Of a DNA stretch of 54,050 bases, positions 39,333-48,823 are shown piece after piece. Below the pieces are notes generated by a model that had not been told where the DNA came from, ran no database searches, and worked only from the letters and a program-made list of their open reading frames with translations. Location of the stretch: the NCBI GenBank assembly GCA_040905445.1, contig JBBDRN010000009.1:1-54050 (forward strand), in the 5' to 3' direction. The number at the start of each line of letters is the position of its first letter. Within the stretch, counting starts at the first letter, position 1. This DNA comes from SKPT01 sp040905445. Lineage in GTDB: Bacteria > Planctomycetota > Phycisphaerae > Phycisphaerales > Phycisphaeraceae. The position numbers were made by a program, and so were the translations under genes.

Positions 39333-40808
39333 TCAGCGGCGGGTGCGCGGCTTCTGGGAGGCGTCCAGGAAGTATTTGCGGGCTTCGCCGGCGAGGTAGA
39401 AGCTGCCGCACACCACGATGAGGTCCTCGCGGCTGACGGCGCGGCCGGCGAGCTTCAGCGCGTCGGGCAGGGCCGCGGCGGTCTGCGCCATCTTGCCGGA
39501 GATCTCGGTGAAGCGCGTCATCAGCTCCTCGGGCTCCATGGCCCGCGGGTTGGACTTGGCTCGGGTGAAGATGACCTTGTCCGCACCGAGCGAGAGCTGC
39601 CGGAGCATGCCGGGAATGTCCTTGTCCTGGCTGCTGCCGAAGACCACGACGAGCGAGTCGTAGCTGACGTGGGCGCCCAGCGCGCGGATGAGGGCCTGGA
39701 TGGAGTCGGCGTTGTGGGCACCGTCGATGATGACGCGCGGCTGGTTCCAGACCTGCTCCATGCGGCCGTGCAGGACGGTCTGCTCGAGGCCGGCGATGAC
39801 GCGCTCCTCAGGCATGTTGAAGTCGTGGGCCTTGAGCGTGTCGAGCAGCGCCAGCGCCAGGCCGCAGTTGTGCGCCTGGTGCTCGCCGCGCAGGGGCACG
39901 GGCAGGTGCTCGAAGCGGCTGGTCTCGGTGGTGATGCAGACGCGGGTGTGAGGTCCGAGCTCGCGGTTGGCCTCGAAGCGGTAGGAGAAGTCGATCTGCT
40001 GGCCGGTAAACGAGAGCGGCGCGCCGACCTTCTCGGCGACCTCGGTGAGCACGGCGGCGACGGCGGGGTCCTGCTCGACGCTGATGGCCGCAACGCCTGG
40101 CTTGAAGATGCCCGCCTTCTCGCGTGCGATCGACGGCAGGTCCGGCCCGAGGATGTTCGTGTGGTCGAGGCTGATGCGGGCGATGCCGGTGGCCAGCGGG
40201 TTGGCGACGGTCGTGGAATCGAGCCGGCCGCCCAGGCCCGTCTCGAGCACGGCGACGTCGACGGCCTGGTCGGCGAAGTGCTTGAACGCCGCGGCCGTCA
40301 TGATCTCGAAGAACGTCGGCGGCTGCTCACCCAGCGCCTCCTGCTCAACCTCGGCGATGAGGCGGAAGATGTCGGCGATGTCGCCGTAGCTGACCATCTG
40401 GCCGTTGATGGTGATGCGCTCGCGCAGGTCGATGAGGTGCGGGCTGGTGTAGAGCCCGACCGCGTACCCGCACGACTGGAGCATCGACGCGAGCATGGTG
40501 CAGGTCGAGCCCTTGCCCTTGGTGCCGGCAACCTGGACGCAGCGAAGCTGCTCGTGCGGATTGCCCAGCGCGGCGAGCAGACGGCGCATCCGGTCGAGGC
40601 TGAAGGTGTCCTCGTTGTACCGGACCAGGCGCATGCGCTCGTGGTCGACGTGGTCGTAAAGCCAGCGCAGGGCGGTCGTGTAGTTCGTGATGTCACCCGC
40701 ATCGGTGGGCTTGGCGCGGCTGTTTCGCCCCGAAGGCGTCTTGCGGTGGCGGCTGGAGCTGCGGGAACCGGTCGAGGTTTTTGTGGTGGCGGCTGAGGAG
40801 GAGGGCAT
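39333..40808 (-). CDS. folC: Bifunctional folylpolyglutamate synthase/dihydrofolate synthase
   Basis: A 491-aa Mur-ligase-type enzyme that adds glutamate to dihydropteroate and to folates with ATP. The P-loop GTKGKGSTCTML (residues about 94-105), the Mg-binding FEIMTAAAF, ETGLGGRLDSTTV and the C-terminal DGAHN are all present. The first 38 residues are a Ser/Thr/Arg-rich leader without similarity; the ATG at 40808 nonetheless has a good AAGGTGA ribosome-binding site, so the leader appears real. The internal Met near residue 60 would truncate the ATP domain. It is monocistronic. The usual accD neighbour is not here. Confidence 0.93.
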   Translation of the reverse strand: MPSSSAATTKTSTGSRSSSRHRKTPSGRNSRAKPTDAGDITNYTTALRWLYDHVDHERMRLVRYNEDTFSLDRMRRLLAALGNPHEQLRCVQVAGTKGKGSTCTMLASMLQSCGYAVGLYTSPHLIDLRERITINGQMVSYGDIADIFRLIAEVEQEALGEQPPTFFEIMTAAAFKHFADQAVDVAVLETGLGGRLDSTTVANPLATGIARISLDHTNILGPDLPSIAREKAGIFKPGVAAISVEQDPAVAAVLTEVAEKVGAPLSFTGQQIDFSYRFEANRELGPHTRVCITTETSRFEHLPVPLRGEHQAHNCGLALALLDTLKAHDFNMPEERVIAGLEQTVLHGRMEQVWNQPRVIIDGAHNADSIQALIRALGAHVSYDSLVVVFGSSQDKDIPGMLRQLSLGADKVIFTRAKSNPRAMEPEELMTRFTEISGKMAQTAAALPDALKLAGRAVSREDLIVVCGSFYLAGEARKYFLDASQKPRTRR

Positions 40809-41099
40809 AGAACTTCACCTTAGCTTAAATGGGGCTTTTAGTCAATAAGTAGGTTGTGTGCCATGGTTAATGAACCTTGGGGACAGGAGTTATATAATTA
40901 ATTCGGATTTCCCGGGACGACAAACGTCGTCGCGCCGAGCCTTGTCGCAGCCCCGGCAGGGGGACGACCGGCCCGTGGGGCGTCGGCGTTCGTCCCGGCC
41001 GCGGGGCGAAGGTAGCCCCCGCTGCCCCTGCCGGGACAGGAGGACTCCCCCGTCGCCACGTCCCACGGGTTCCGCTGCGATCCACCCGGGCTACACCCC

Positions 41100-41174
41100 C
41101 ACAGCCCCTGCGCGGCCGGAGTCTGGTGCCGGCGATTGCGATGCGGCGCGGGGTCGGCGTCAGGCCCTGACAAT
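41100..41174 (+). repeat. 75-bp direct repeat, copy 1
   Basis: It contains ATTGCGATGCGGCGCGGGGT followed by CGGCGTCAGG. The second copy is at about 41321-41395 in the same orientation, and the two flank the GCGAAGCAGG inverted repeat. Confidence 0.65.
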
Positions 41175-41179
41175 TCGCT

Positions 41180-41277
41180 AACCGCGAAGCAGCGAAGCAG
41201 GCGAAGGGCGCGAAGGGTTTGTGATGTGCGTAATTCTGTCTCTTCGCGCCCTTCGCCTGCTTCGCCTCTTCGCGGTT
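41180..41277. repeat. GCGAAGCAGGCGAAGG inverted repeat
   Basis: 36-base arms at 41180-41215 and 41242-41277 match at 34 of 36 positions when inverted; the loop is 26 bases. The arms are built from GCGAAG units. Confidence 0.75.
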
Positions 41278-41320
41278 CAATGATGAATTCGTTCCGCTGC
41301 CTGCACCCGTGACGGCAACC

Positions 41321-41395
41321 CGCAGCCCCTGCGGGGCTGAAGTCGGGCGCCGGTCATTGCGATGCGGCGCGGGGTCGGTGTCAGGTCCCGAAAAT
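41321..41395 (+). repeat. 75-bp direct repeat, copy 2
   Basis: Same block as copy 1 (ATTGCGATGCGGCGCGGGGT then CGGTGTCAGG), with scattered differences. Confidence 0.65.
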
Positions 41396-41411
41396 CCCAG
41401 ATGAATCCAAT

Positions 41412-41441
41412 AAAAAAGGCCGACCCTTGCGGGTCGGCCTT
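41412..41441 (-). terminator. Intrinsic terminator for the sorted exported-protein gene
   Basis: Minus-strand stem AAGGCCGACCC/GGGTCGGCCTT, loop GCAA, then a T-run (41417-41412). It is 36 bases past the stop and is the clearest terminator in the window. Confidence 0.88.
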
Positions 41442-41477
41442 GAAGAAACCGGGTTGTGGTCGGTACTGACGCCGGGG

Positions 41478-42455
41478 TCAGACCTGCTCGATGAACTTGC
41501 GACGGAAGGTCCGGCCAGCGCCGAGCATTCCGAGCAGGACCATGCCGCCCCACGCCGCGGCGGGGAGGGGGATGATGGTCATGTCGGCATAGACGACACC
41601 GTCGCTGCCGAACACACCGTCATTCGCGGTGCCCGAGCCACCGATGTTGAAGCTGGTGAGGGTCAGCCAACGCGGGGCGAAGCCGCCGACGGCGCCGCCG
41701 TTGAGACCCTGGTCCGGGCCGATGATCCAGCTCATGATCTGATCGCCACCGAGCGCGAGCAACTGCCCGCCGGGAGCGTCATACCATTCCTGGATGGTGG
41801 TGTAGCCTTGGGTCACCGCTGCGGGGCTGACGTCGAACTCCCACGAGTCATCGACGTGATCGAAACCGGCGCTGGCCCAGAGGTCCTGGCCGGCGACACC
41901 GACCGAGTTCCACCCGGCGAGGGTGCTGTCATCGGGCACGTTGCCGGCGCCCGCGAACGGATTGGTCGCCGACTCCCAGAACTCGAACATGGTGTCGTCG
42001 CCCGTACCGAACGGGTCGACGCCGGCCGAGTTGGCCACGCCGAATTCAACGGTCGTGCCGACCACCGACTTGATCTCGATGGCGTAGCGACCGAACAGGT
42101 GGTTGTTGCCACCCTGGCCGAAGAACTCGGTGTAGTTCGTCGCGCCAACGGTGGTGCGGACGAAGTCCATCTGGAACGAGCCGAGGATGACGTCACCCAC
42201 GGCGAAGCCGCTGGCGGGATCCTTGGCGACGAGGCCGCCCGCCCCGTCCTCCTCCATGACGATGCCCCAGTCGGCATCGCGGAAGCGGTAGGTCGTCGAC
42301 TGGTTCAACGTGCCCGCGTCGACGGCCAAGTTGAAGAGAATCTCGTTGACGGTGTTGGCCTCGGCGGCGGCGCCAAAGGACATCGTTGCGCCGACCGTAC
42401 CGGCCACGATGAGGCCGGTTAGTCGACTGGTCTTAAACCCATTTCCTGATCGCAT
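41478..42455 (-). CDS. Exosortase-sorted exported protein (IPLPA/PEP-CTERM-type tail)
   Basis: A 325-aa protein with a signal peptide (residues about 1-33) and a C-terminal sorting signal in the usual three parts: IPLPAAAW (residue about 295), a hydrophobic helix, and basic RTFRRKF at the end. The tail resembles the VPLPA-CTERM variant of PEP-CTERM. The middle is beta-rich and Gly/Asp-rich with no enzyme motif. The start at ATG 42455 follows AGGAG. The exosortase is encoded 9.5 kb away in the neighbouring operon, making it a likely substrate. It has its own terminator and possible promoter. Probably an envelope or matrix protein. Confidence 0.85.
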   Translation of the reverse strand: MRSGNGFKTSRLTGLIVAGTVGATMSFGAAAEANTVNEILFNLAVDAGTLNQSTTYRFRDADWGIVMEEDGAGGLVAKDPASGFAVGDVILGSFQMDFVRTTVGATNYTEFFGQGGNNHLFGRYAIEIKSVVGTTVEFGVANSAGVDPFGTGDDTMFEFWESATNPFAGAGNVPDDSTLAGWNSVGVAGQDLWASAGFDHVDDSWEFDVSPAAVTQGYTTIQEWYDAPGGQLLALGGDQIMSWIIGPDQGLNGGAVGGFAPRWLTLTSFNIGGSGTANDGVFGSDGVVYADMTIIPLPAAAWGGMVLLGMLGAGRTFRRKFIEQV

Positions 42456-43161
42456 AATTCCGCTCTCCTTTCCCGGGAGTCTTCCTCCCTGATACACATG
42501 CTGGACGCCGTAGGAGTCACGTGCTCGCTACGGCACAACTTTCACCTAAACCCGAAAGCGCCGCTCGCTGCAGCGCTGGCACATCCTGCGTTGTCGGCTG
42601 GGAATCGCGTGAAGGGACTTCTCCCCCCTTCATCGTTCCCCCCGATCTTTATCCTCTCCTGATCTCCAACTCCTGATGTTCCGGGGCTCCAGGCCCGAAG
42701 CTCAGCCTGTAGATTACGCCATGGTCAGGGTTGATGCAAGGGTTTACCGCCGGTGAGCATGAAAATTTTGTCATCAGGTGCGGCCGAGCGGGCGCGGGGC
42801 GGCGGGTGAAATTGCCCAGCTTCCCATCCGGCGGCGTCGACTCCGACGTGTGACGGCTACAACTGTCTCACCGATCAGAAGATGTGACAGATGTGGTGAA
42901 CATGCCGCGACGGTACCGCGTGTCGCGCGGGGACGGAGACGAGCCTGGGTACGAAAAGCTATCGGAACTTCGCCGGGCCGCGAGCGGCTTATAGGACGAT
43001 GCCCCGGTTGCGGATCGCCGTGCGCGGAGTGGCGGCCACGCCTGACTCGGGAACGCCGGAAGCTGGAGGCCTCCGACGGCTTATGTGCCAGTGCTTCGGT
43101 TGGGCGGGGCACGGGTGGGCGAGGCACCCGTGGCACCCGTTGATGGACTGAGCCGCGATCT
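42456..43161. other. 706-base intergenic region, probably without a gene
   Basis: It contains the candidate promoter at 42711-42739. The part at 42778-43143 is open on both strands. The plus-strand reading has two cysteine pairs (CDRCGEH, CPGCGSPC) but is Arg-rich with no ribosome-binding site, so it is not called. Confidence 0.5.
42711..42739 (-). promoter_or_regulatory. Candidate promoter of the sorted exported-protein gene
   Basis: Minus strand -35 TTGCAT (42739-42734), 17-base spacer, -10 TAATCT (42716-42711). The leader would be about 250 bases, which is long; no sigma-54 GG-N10-GC site was found. Confidence 0.3.
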
Positions 43162-46100
43162 CTAGCGCTGCGACAACTCGGCGGCGAGCTCGTCGCGCAA
43201 CGTCTGGAGACGGGTCTGGGTCCGCTCGGTCAGGTTGGCAAGGTCGAGGTTCCGGCCGTCGATGTCGGCAAGAGCGGCGCGGGCGTCGTCAGTGCGGCCG
43301 GCGCGGAAGAGGATGTAGGCCCGGGCGACGCGCCACTCGGCCCTGGCCGGCTCGAGCTCGATCGCCCGGTCGATCGCGGCGAGCGCGTGGTCCCATCGCT
43401 CGGCCCGCGTTTCCACGAGGGCGAGCGTGTCGTGGAACGTTGCCATGTCGGGGGCCGTCGCGATCGCGGCTTGGGCCAGGTCGCGGGCCTCGTCGAGCTC
43501 GCCAGTGTGCTCGGTGAGGACGACCGCAAGATTGTTGCGGATGACGGGGCTTTGCGGGCTGTCGGGGCCGAGCTCCAGGGCGCGGCGGTAGTGGCGGGCG
43601 GCGCTGTCGCCGTCCTGCTCGATTTCGCCGAGCAGGCCGCGGGCGAAGTGGACGACGGCCTCGGTGTCGTGGGCGGCGACCAGCGCGTCGAGGCGCTCGC
43701 GGGCGCGGTCGATGAAGCCCGGCTCGTCGAGGCGCTGGCCGAGTCCCTGCCACGCGCCGCCCAAGGCGACTCGCTCCATCAGGGCGTCGGCGGGCGTGTG
43801 CTGATCGAGCTCATCGAGCCAGGCCGCTGCGACGGCGGGGTCGGCGATCTGCGTCTCGGCACGGCCGCGCCAGAGCACGCGCCACGAGGCGTCCTGCGAC
43901 AGCAGCGGCCGCAGCAGCGAGGCGGCGGCATCGTGCTGCCGGGCGTCGACGAGCGCCCACGTCTGCAACTCGTACCACTGGTGGTGGTTTGCCGGGTCGA
44001 TGCGGGCCCGCTCGGCGTGGGGGGCGAGCCGGTCGAGCACGGCGTCCGATCGCTCGCGCGCGCGCTGGACGCGCGCGACGAGCAGGTCGGGCTCGAACGT
44101 GCGGCCGGCGACCCGATGGCGCCACTGGTCGGCGGCGGCGAGGGCCTCGTCGTGCTCGCCGGCGGCGAACAGCATGTGGGCGGCGAGCTCGGCGATGCGG
44201 GCGTCGGCGGGGAAGCGGTGGATCGCGTCGCGCGCGCGCTCGAGCGCGTTGCGCGGCTGGCCAAGCAACGTCGCCTGCTCGATCGCGAAACGCTGCAACG
44301 TCGCGAAACGCGGGTGCGCGTCGGCGAGGTCGATCAGGGCCTGCACGGCCTCGCGGTCGTTGAGCTCGTTGTTGGCCACGCGCTGGGCGATGCGCAGCAC
44401 CTGAAGCGCCGCCTCGCGGTGGGCGCTTTCCTGCAGGGCGGCACGCACGATCGGGGCCAGCCCCTGGCGCTCCTCCAGCAGGCGAAAGAGCTCGTGGTGC
44501 TCGTCGACAAGGGTGACGATGGGGTCGGCCTCGGTCAGGTGCTGACGCGCCAGGCCGGCTTGGTCGATGGCGTCGGCGATGCGGCCGGCGCTGAGGTGAT
44601 AGAGGATGATCTGCCGCCACGGCGCGGGGTGGTCGGGGGCGATATCCGCGGCCTGCGTGGCGTGGTCGATGGCGGCGTCGATGTCGCCGGCGGCGGCGTG
44701 GAAGTCGGCGCGGGCGAGGTGGCGCGCGAACTCGGGCATCTCGAGCTCATCGAGCTGCTCGAGCAGGCGCTGCCCGGCATCGGCGTCGCCGCGCTCATGG
44801 GCGAGCCGGGCGGCGAAGAGGATCAGCCCCGGCTCGGGCGCGTCGTCGTCGGCGAGGACCTCGGCGACGATCTGCCACGCCTCGTCGAACCGGCCCTGAC
44901 GCTGGTGCAGCGCGGCCAGGGCCAGACGCTCGGCTCGGGCCCCTGCGTCGTCGGCGCTGGCCAACTGCGACAGCGCGTTGGCGGCGTACTCGTGGTCCGC
45001 CTGCTGGCTGAGCAGCAGCGCGGCCTGTCGGCGGTGCTCGCGCGGCATCGCGGGCGACTCCGCGACGTAACGCAGGTGGCCGCGCGCCTCGTCGAATCGG
45101 CTCTGGTGCTGGAGCAGCCGCGCCAGGTGCAGCCGCAGCAGCGGGTTGTCCGGCGCAATCGCCACGGCCGTGTCGAGCTGGTCGATGGCGCGGCGGGGGT
45201 TTTCCAGGCGCAGCAGCGCCTGGGCCATCAGCAGACGGGCGTCGACGTGCTCTGGCTGGTCGCGGATGAGCTGGTTCAGCAGCGACGCGGCCTGGGCGGC
45301 GTCGCGCTCGGCGTGGTCGGAGCGGAGGAACCAGCGGGCCTTGGCGACGCGCCACGCGACGCCCGACTCGCCGGTCAGCTCGCGCAACTGCTCGATCGCC
45401 TGCTCGGTCAACTGGCGGTCGGCGACGACAGCGGGCGAGCCGAGCGCGGCGCGGAGGAGCGTGGCGTCCATCTCATGGCGGGCGAGCAGTTCGGCCCAGT
45501 CGGTGGCGTCGCCGCGCCCGAGGCGATCGAGGAACTGCAGGCGGGCGATCTGCCACTCGATGCGATCCTCGCTGGCCGCGTCGGCGACCGCGGCTTCGAG
45601 CAGCTCGCGCGCCGCGTCGGGTTGTCCGCGGCGCGCCAGGTGCGCGGCGCGGGCGGCAACGAGGCGCGGCGTGCGGCCGTGATGCGCCTCGGCGGCGTCG
45701 AGCAACGTCTCCGCTCGCTCGAGGTCCGCCTCCTGGGCAACGGCGGCCAACTGCAGCAGCTCCTGCTCGGGCAGCGGATGCTCGGCGGCAAGCGCGTCGT
45801 CGATCGCCTGCGTCGCCTGCGCGCGCTGGCCAAGGTTCAGGTGGAGCATGACCTCGATGCGGCGCGTACGCGACTCGTTGGGCACAGCCTCGCGGACCTG
45901 CGCGATCGCGTCGAGCAGGCGGTGGGCGGTCTCCGTGTCGGCGGGGTCGAGACCCGAGACGCGGGCCACGATCGCGCTGACCACCGCGTCGACGCGCCCT
46001 TCGCCATGGACGAGCGCGGCGGCGGCGGCCTCAGTGGCGGCCTGGCTGTCGTCCTCGGCGGCGAGGGCCTGGGCGATCGTCAGCAGCGGCAGCGGCCAAC

Positions 46101-47364
46101 CGGGGGCAAGCTCCGCGGCCCTGCGCCAGCTTCGCTGCGCGAGCTCCGGCTCGCCGACGGCGGCATAGGCCCGGCCGAGCAGAAAGTGCAGCCGCGCATC
46201 GTTCGGACGCTGCCCGGCGGCGGTGCGGAGTGCGGTGAGGATTTGGGCCTGGGTGGCGTCGGGGTTCTGAATCACCTCCAGGACCGGGACCCAGACATCG
46301 GCAAGCGACGCGTCATCCAAGGCGCGCAGCTCGTCGAAGGCACGCTGCGCCTCGTCGCGCCGATCGAGCTGCCAGAGGGCCAGGATCTGGTAGAGCATCA
46401 GCTCGGCGCGGTCGTTGTCGTCGTCGGTGGCAGCAGAGCCGATGCGCTCGATCATCTCGTCGACCTGCCCGGTCTCCCAGAGCCGGCGGACGAGCATGCG
46501 GTGCAACTGCGGGTCGTCCGTCTGGTCGTGGGCGCGCTTGAGCACGTCGAGGGCGAGGCCGGCCTGATTGGTGGCGATCAGCTCGCCGGTGAGGATGCGC
46601 ACGAAGCCGACGTCGTCGCTGGGGGCAAGTTCAGCAGCGGTGGCGTACCAGTCACGAGCCTCGGCCCACTGTTGGACCGTGCGATGGCTCAGGCCGCGCA
46701 GCAGGGCGACGAGTGCCTCGTCGTCGAGCGCCTCGACGTGGGCGTCGGCGGCGGCGAGGATCTCGGTGCTGCCGGCCCCGCGCCGCTGCATGAGGTGGAG
46801 CATCCCGGGGTACATCTCGACGTCGTCGGGGTAGCGGGCGAGGTACGCCCGGGCATGCTCGAGGGCGACGGCGTCCTGCCCGAGACGGGCCGTGGCGATG
46901 AGTTGCGTGCGCAGCGCCTGGCGGTGCGTCTCGTCGCGGGCGAGCACGTGCTCGGCGGTTTCGAGCGCCTCGGTGTTCCAGTTGATGTCGAGGTAAGCCT
47001 GGAGCAGGTGCTCGCGGGCCTCGTGGTGGCTGGGGTCGATCTCGAGGATGTGGCGGAAGTGGGCGACGGCGTCGCCGATGTGCTGCCCGCGGTCGCGCGG
47101 GACCTGGAGGCGGGAGACGGCGTACTTGTAGCGGATGTCGACGTCCTGGTCGTCGACGCTGTTGAGGTAAGAGCCGAGGTGGTGCAGCGACTGCTCGTAG
47201 GCGCCGCGTTCGAACGCGGCGAGGCCGTCGTCGAGGTGGTCCTGGTAGGACTGGGACCGGCGGGTGTCGAGGTAGAAGTAAGTGCCACCACCGAGCGCGG
47301 CGAAGGCGATGACGATGGCGGTGAGGATGGTGAGTCGGCGCTTGGTCTTGGTTCGCAGCTTCAT
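43162..47364 (-). CDS. Large membrane-anchored TPR protein of the exosortase locus
   Basis: A 1400-aa protein with a short cytoplasmic basic start, one membrane helix (residues about 11-31, LTILTAIVIAFAALGGGTYF) and then tetratricopeptide-like repeats along nearly its whole length, for example ALEHARAYLARYPDDVEMYP and ARAYILFRAGRTDDARAALA. Most repeats are degenerate. Such TPR proteins (PrsT-like) accompany exosortase/EPS loci, where they may scaffold the synthesis or export complex in the periplasm. It is the last gene of the operon, seven bases after the sugar transferase. Exact partner unknown. Confidence 0.85.
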   Translation of the reverse strand: MKLRTKTKRRLTILTAIVIAFAALGGGTYFYLDTRRSQSYQDHLDDGLAAFERGAYEQSLHHLGSYLNSVDDQDVDIRYKYAVSRLQVPRDRGQHIGDAVAHFRHILEIDPSHHEAREHLLQAYLDINWNTEALETAEHVLARDETHRQALRTQLIATARLGQDAVALEHARAYLARYPDDVEMYPGMLHLMQRRGAGSTEILAAADAHVEALDDEALVALLRGLSHRTVQQWAEARDWYATAAELAPSDDVGFVRILTGELIATNQAGLALDVLKRAHDQTDDPQLHRMLVRRLWETGQVDEMIERIGSAATDDDNDRAELMLYQILALWQLDRRDEAQRAFDELRALDDASLADVWVPVLEVIQNPDATQAQILTALRTAAGQRPNDARLHFLLGRAYAAVGEPELAQRSWRRAAELAPGWPLPLLTIAQALAAEDDSQAATEAAAAALVHGEGRVDAVVSAIVARVSGLDPADTETAHRLLDAIAQVREAVPNESRTRRIEVMLHLNLGQRAQATQAIDDALAAEHPLPEQELLQLAAVAQEADLERAETLLDAAEAHHGRTPRLVAARAAHLARRGQPDAARELLEAAVADAASEDRIEWQIARLQFLDRLGRGDATDWAELLARHEMDATLLRAALGSPAVVADRQLTEQAIEQLRELTGESGVAWRVAKARWFLRSDHAERDAAQAASLLNQLIRDQPEHVDARLLMAQALLRLENPRRAIDQLDTAVAIAPDNPLLRLHLARLLQHQSRFDEARGHLRYVAESPAMPREHRRQAALLLSQQADHEYAANALSQLASADDAGARAERLALAALHQRQGRFDEAWQIVAEVLADDDAPEPGLILFAARLAHERGDADAGQRLLEQLDELEMPEFARHLARADFHAAAGDIDAAIDHATQAADIAPDHPAPWRQIILYHLSAGRIADAIDQAGLARQHLTEADPIVTLVDEHHELFRLLEERQGLAPIVRAALQESAHREAALQVLRIAQRVANNELNDREAVQALIDLADAHPRFATLQRFAIEQATLLGQPRNALERARDAIHRFPADARIAELAAHMLFAAGEHDEALAAADQWRHRVAGRTFEPDLLVARVQRARERSDAVLDRLAPHAERARIDPANHHQWYELQTWALVDARQHDAAASLLRPLLSQDASWRVLWRGRAETQIADPAVAAAWLDELDQHTPADALMERVALGGAWQGLGQRLDEPGFIDRARERLDALVAAHDTEAVVHFARGLLGEIEQDGDSAARHYRRALELGPDSPQSPVIRNNLAVVLTEHTGELDEARDLAQAAIATAPDMATFHDTLALVETRAERWDHALAAIDRAIELEPARAEWRVARAYILFRAGRTDDARAALADIDGRNLDLANLTERTQTRLQTLRDELAAELSQR

Positions 47365-47371
47365 GATGGGC

Positions 47372-48823
47372 TCAGGTCCCTCGGAGGAGAACGCGGAAGG
47401 TTTCGATGATGATCTGAAGATCGAGGCGCCAGGAGAGGTTCTCGACGTACTCGATGTCGTAGCGGATCCATTCCTGGAAATCGAGTTCGGGCTCGCGTGA
47501 GCGTCGGACCTGCCAGAGGCCGGTGATGCCGGGCCGGACGCTGAGGCGCGCCTCGCGCCAGGGCGGGCAGTACTGGTTTTCGGCGTCGGGGCTGGGGCGC
47601 GGGCCGACGAGGCTCATCTGGCCGCGCAGGACGTTGATGAACTGGGGCAGCTCGTCGATGTTGAGCGAGCGGATGAGGCGGCCGACGCGCGTCAGGCGCG
47701 GGTCGGAGGCGATGTAAAACTGCGGGCCGTCGACCTGGTTGGCGCCGGCGAGCTGGTGCTTGATGTGGTCGGCGTCCTTGCGCATGGATCGGAACTTAAT
47801 GCAGGGGAAGGTGGTGCCGCCCTTGCCCTGGCGGCGGTGGGTGAAGAAGAACGGCCGGCCGTCCTCGAGCCAGATGGCGAGCATGACCAGCGGGTAGAGC
47901 GGGAGCGTGAGCGCCAAAGCGAGCAGCGCGGAGGCGATGTCGAAGGCGCGTTTGCCGAAGAGCCCGGGGCGCGGCTCGGCGGCTTCGCGGGCCTGGCGCA
48001 ACCGCTCGCCGGGCTCGATCTCGTGCCAGACGAGCATGGCGGGCTCGGGCCGGTGCGCCGGGTCGTCCCAGAGGACGGTGGGCCCGACGACGCGGGTGTC
48101 GCGGTCGAGGCGTCGGCCGGCGCCGATCCAGACCGGGCCGACGAAGCTGGTGGCGGGGTCGACGCTGGCGGTGTCGTCGCGCCAGACGGAGGCTGGAGCG
48201 CGCTGGATGCGGGTGATGGTCGAGTCGGGCTGCTTCCAGACGCGGACGAGGTCGCGGATGCACTGCATGAGCTCGCGCGGGTCGTCGGCGTTGAGGACGC
48301 GCCCGGGCAGGCGTGCCACGGCGCGGCGGCGCCGGGAGGTGGCGCGGCGGAGGCGGGCCCAGCCCTGGGCGGGGTTGGCGGCGCGTTGCCAGAGCTCCGC
48401 CAAGCCACGCTCCGGCGTCATGACGACGCGGCCCATGCGTGTCTGGCTCGCGGGGTACTGGCGCTCGAAGCCGATGAGTCGCCCGTCGGCGTCGTGCATG
48501 GCATATTCGCGGTAGCTGCCTTCGTGGTTGTCGACGAGGCGCAGCCAGAGCAGCTCGGGGCGCTCCCACGACAGGCGATCCACCAGCGGCGCGAGGCGGC
48601 AGACGGTCATGGTGCGCGCCGTGGCGAGCAGGAAGAGCTCGGCGTTGGGCACCAACTCGGTGTCCTGGCCCTGGCGGACGACCTGCACGCCGCGGGCGGC
48701 CCAGAAGCGGTCGTGGAGCTGGATGGGCGTCAGGCCCCAGAGGGTGGGGACGGCCGGGCCGTCATCGCCGGCGTCAGCCGCGGGCTCGAGGGTCGGGTTG
48801 GGGTGATCGAGCGTCTGGGTCAT
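47372..48823 (-). CDS. Polyprenyl-phosphate sugar-phosphotransferase (priming glycosyltransferase)
   Basis: A 483-aa enzyme. The C-terminal catalytic part has one membrane helix (residues about 298-321), KFRSMRKDAD, DELPQFINVLRG, SLVGPRP and PGITGLWQV, as in WbaP/PglC-type priming transferases that put the first sugar-phosphate on undecaprenyl phosphate. The N-terminal 290 residues are not the usual multi-helix domain. They are soluble and include a hexapeptide-like stretch at residues about 224-255 (VDPATSFVGPVWIGAGRRL), as in nucleotidyltransferases. It overlaps the Wzz/BY-kinase gene by four bases. The sugar cannot be told. Confidence 0.9.
   Translation of the reverse strand: MTQTLDHPNPTLEPAADAGDDGPAVPTLWGLTPIQLHDRFWAARGVQVVRQGQDTELVPNAELFLLATARTMTVCRLAPLVDRLSWERPELLWLRLVDNHEGSYREYAMHDADGRLIGFERQYPASQTRMGRVVMTPERGLAELWQRAANPAQGWARLRRATSRRRRAVARLPGRVLNADDPRELMQCIRDLVRVWKQPDSTITRIQRAPASVWRDDTASVDPATSFVGPVWIGAGRRLDRDTRVVGPTVLWDDPAHRPEPAMLVWHEIEPGERLRQAREAAEPRPGLFGKRAFDIASALLALALTLPLYPLVMLAIWLEDGRPFFFTHRRQGKGGTTFPCIKFRSMRKDADHIKHQLAGANQVDGPQFYIASDPRLTRVGRLIRSLNIDELPQFINVLRGQMSLVGPRPSPDAENQYCPPWREARLSVRPGITGLWQVRRSREPELDFQEWIRYDIEYVENLSWRLDLQIIIETFRVLLRGT

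Larger units (their letters stand above)
40809..41411. other. Repeat-rich intergenic mosaic, no gene
   Basis: About 600 bases with no convincing coding frame. It holds two direct repeats (41100-41174 and 41321-41395), a long inverted repeat between them (41180-41277) and, at 41030-41100, a tract of the GTCCCACGGGTTCCGCTGC type often seen between planctomycete genes. Apparent open frames here read through the repeats. Confidence 0.65.

Noticed and set aside
40813..40847. Promoter TTGACT-N17-TAAGGT in front of folC
   Set aside because: The supposed -10 coincides with the AAGGTGA ribosome-binding site and would give a leaderless transcript; the match is weak.
40867..41553. Minus-strand open frame of about 228 codons downstream of the sorted-protein gene
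   Set aside because: It reads through direct and inverted repeats and across the intrinsic terminator at 41412-41441.
42581..42606. Sigma-54-like TGGCAC...TTG upstream of the sorted-protein gene
   Set aside because: Wrong strand and wrong spacing for a GG-N10-GC element.
42778..43143. Possible small zinc-ribbon gene (CDRCGEH, CPGCGSPC)
   Set aside because: Arg-rich, no ribosome-binding site, and the other strand is equally open; kept only as an uncertain intergenic note.
43387..47409. Long plus-strand open frame opposite the TPR gene
   Set aside because: No motif or ribosome-binding site; it mirrors the codon bias of the minus-strand gene.
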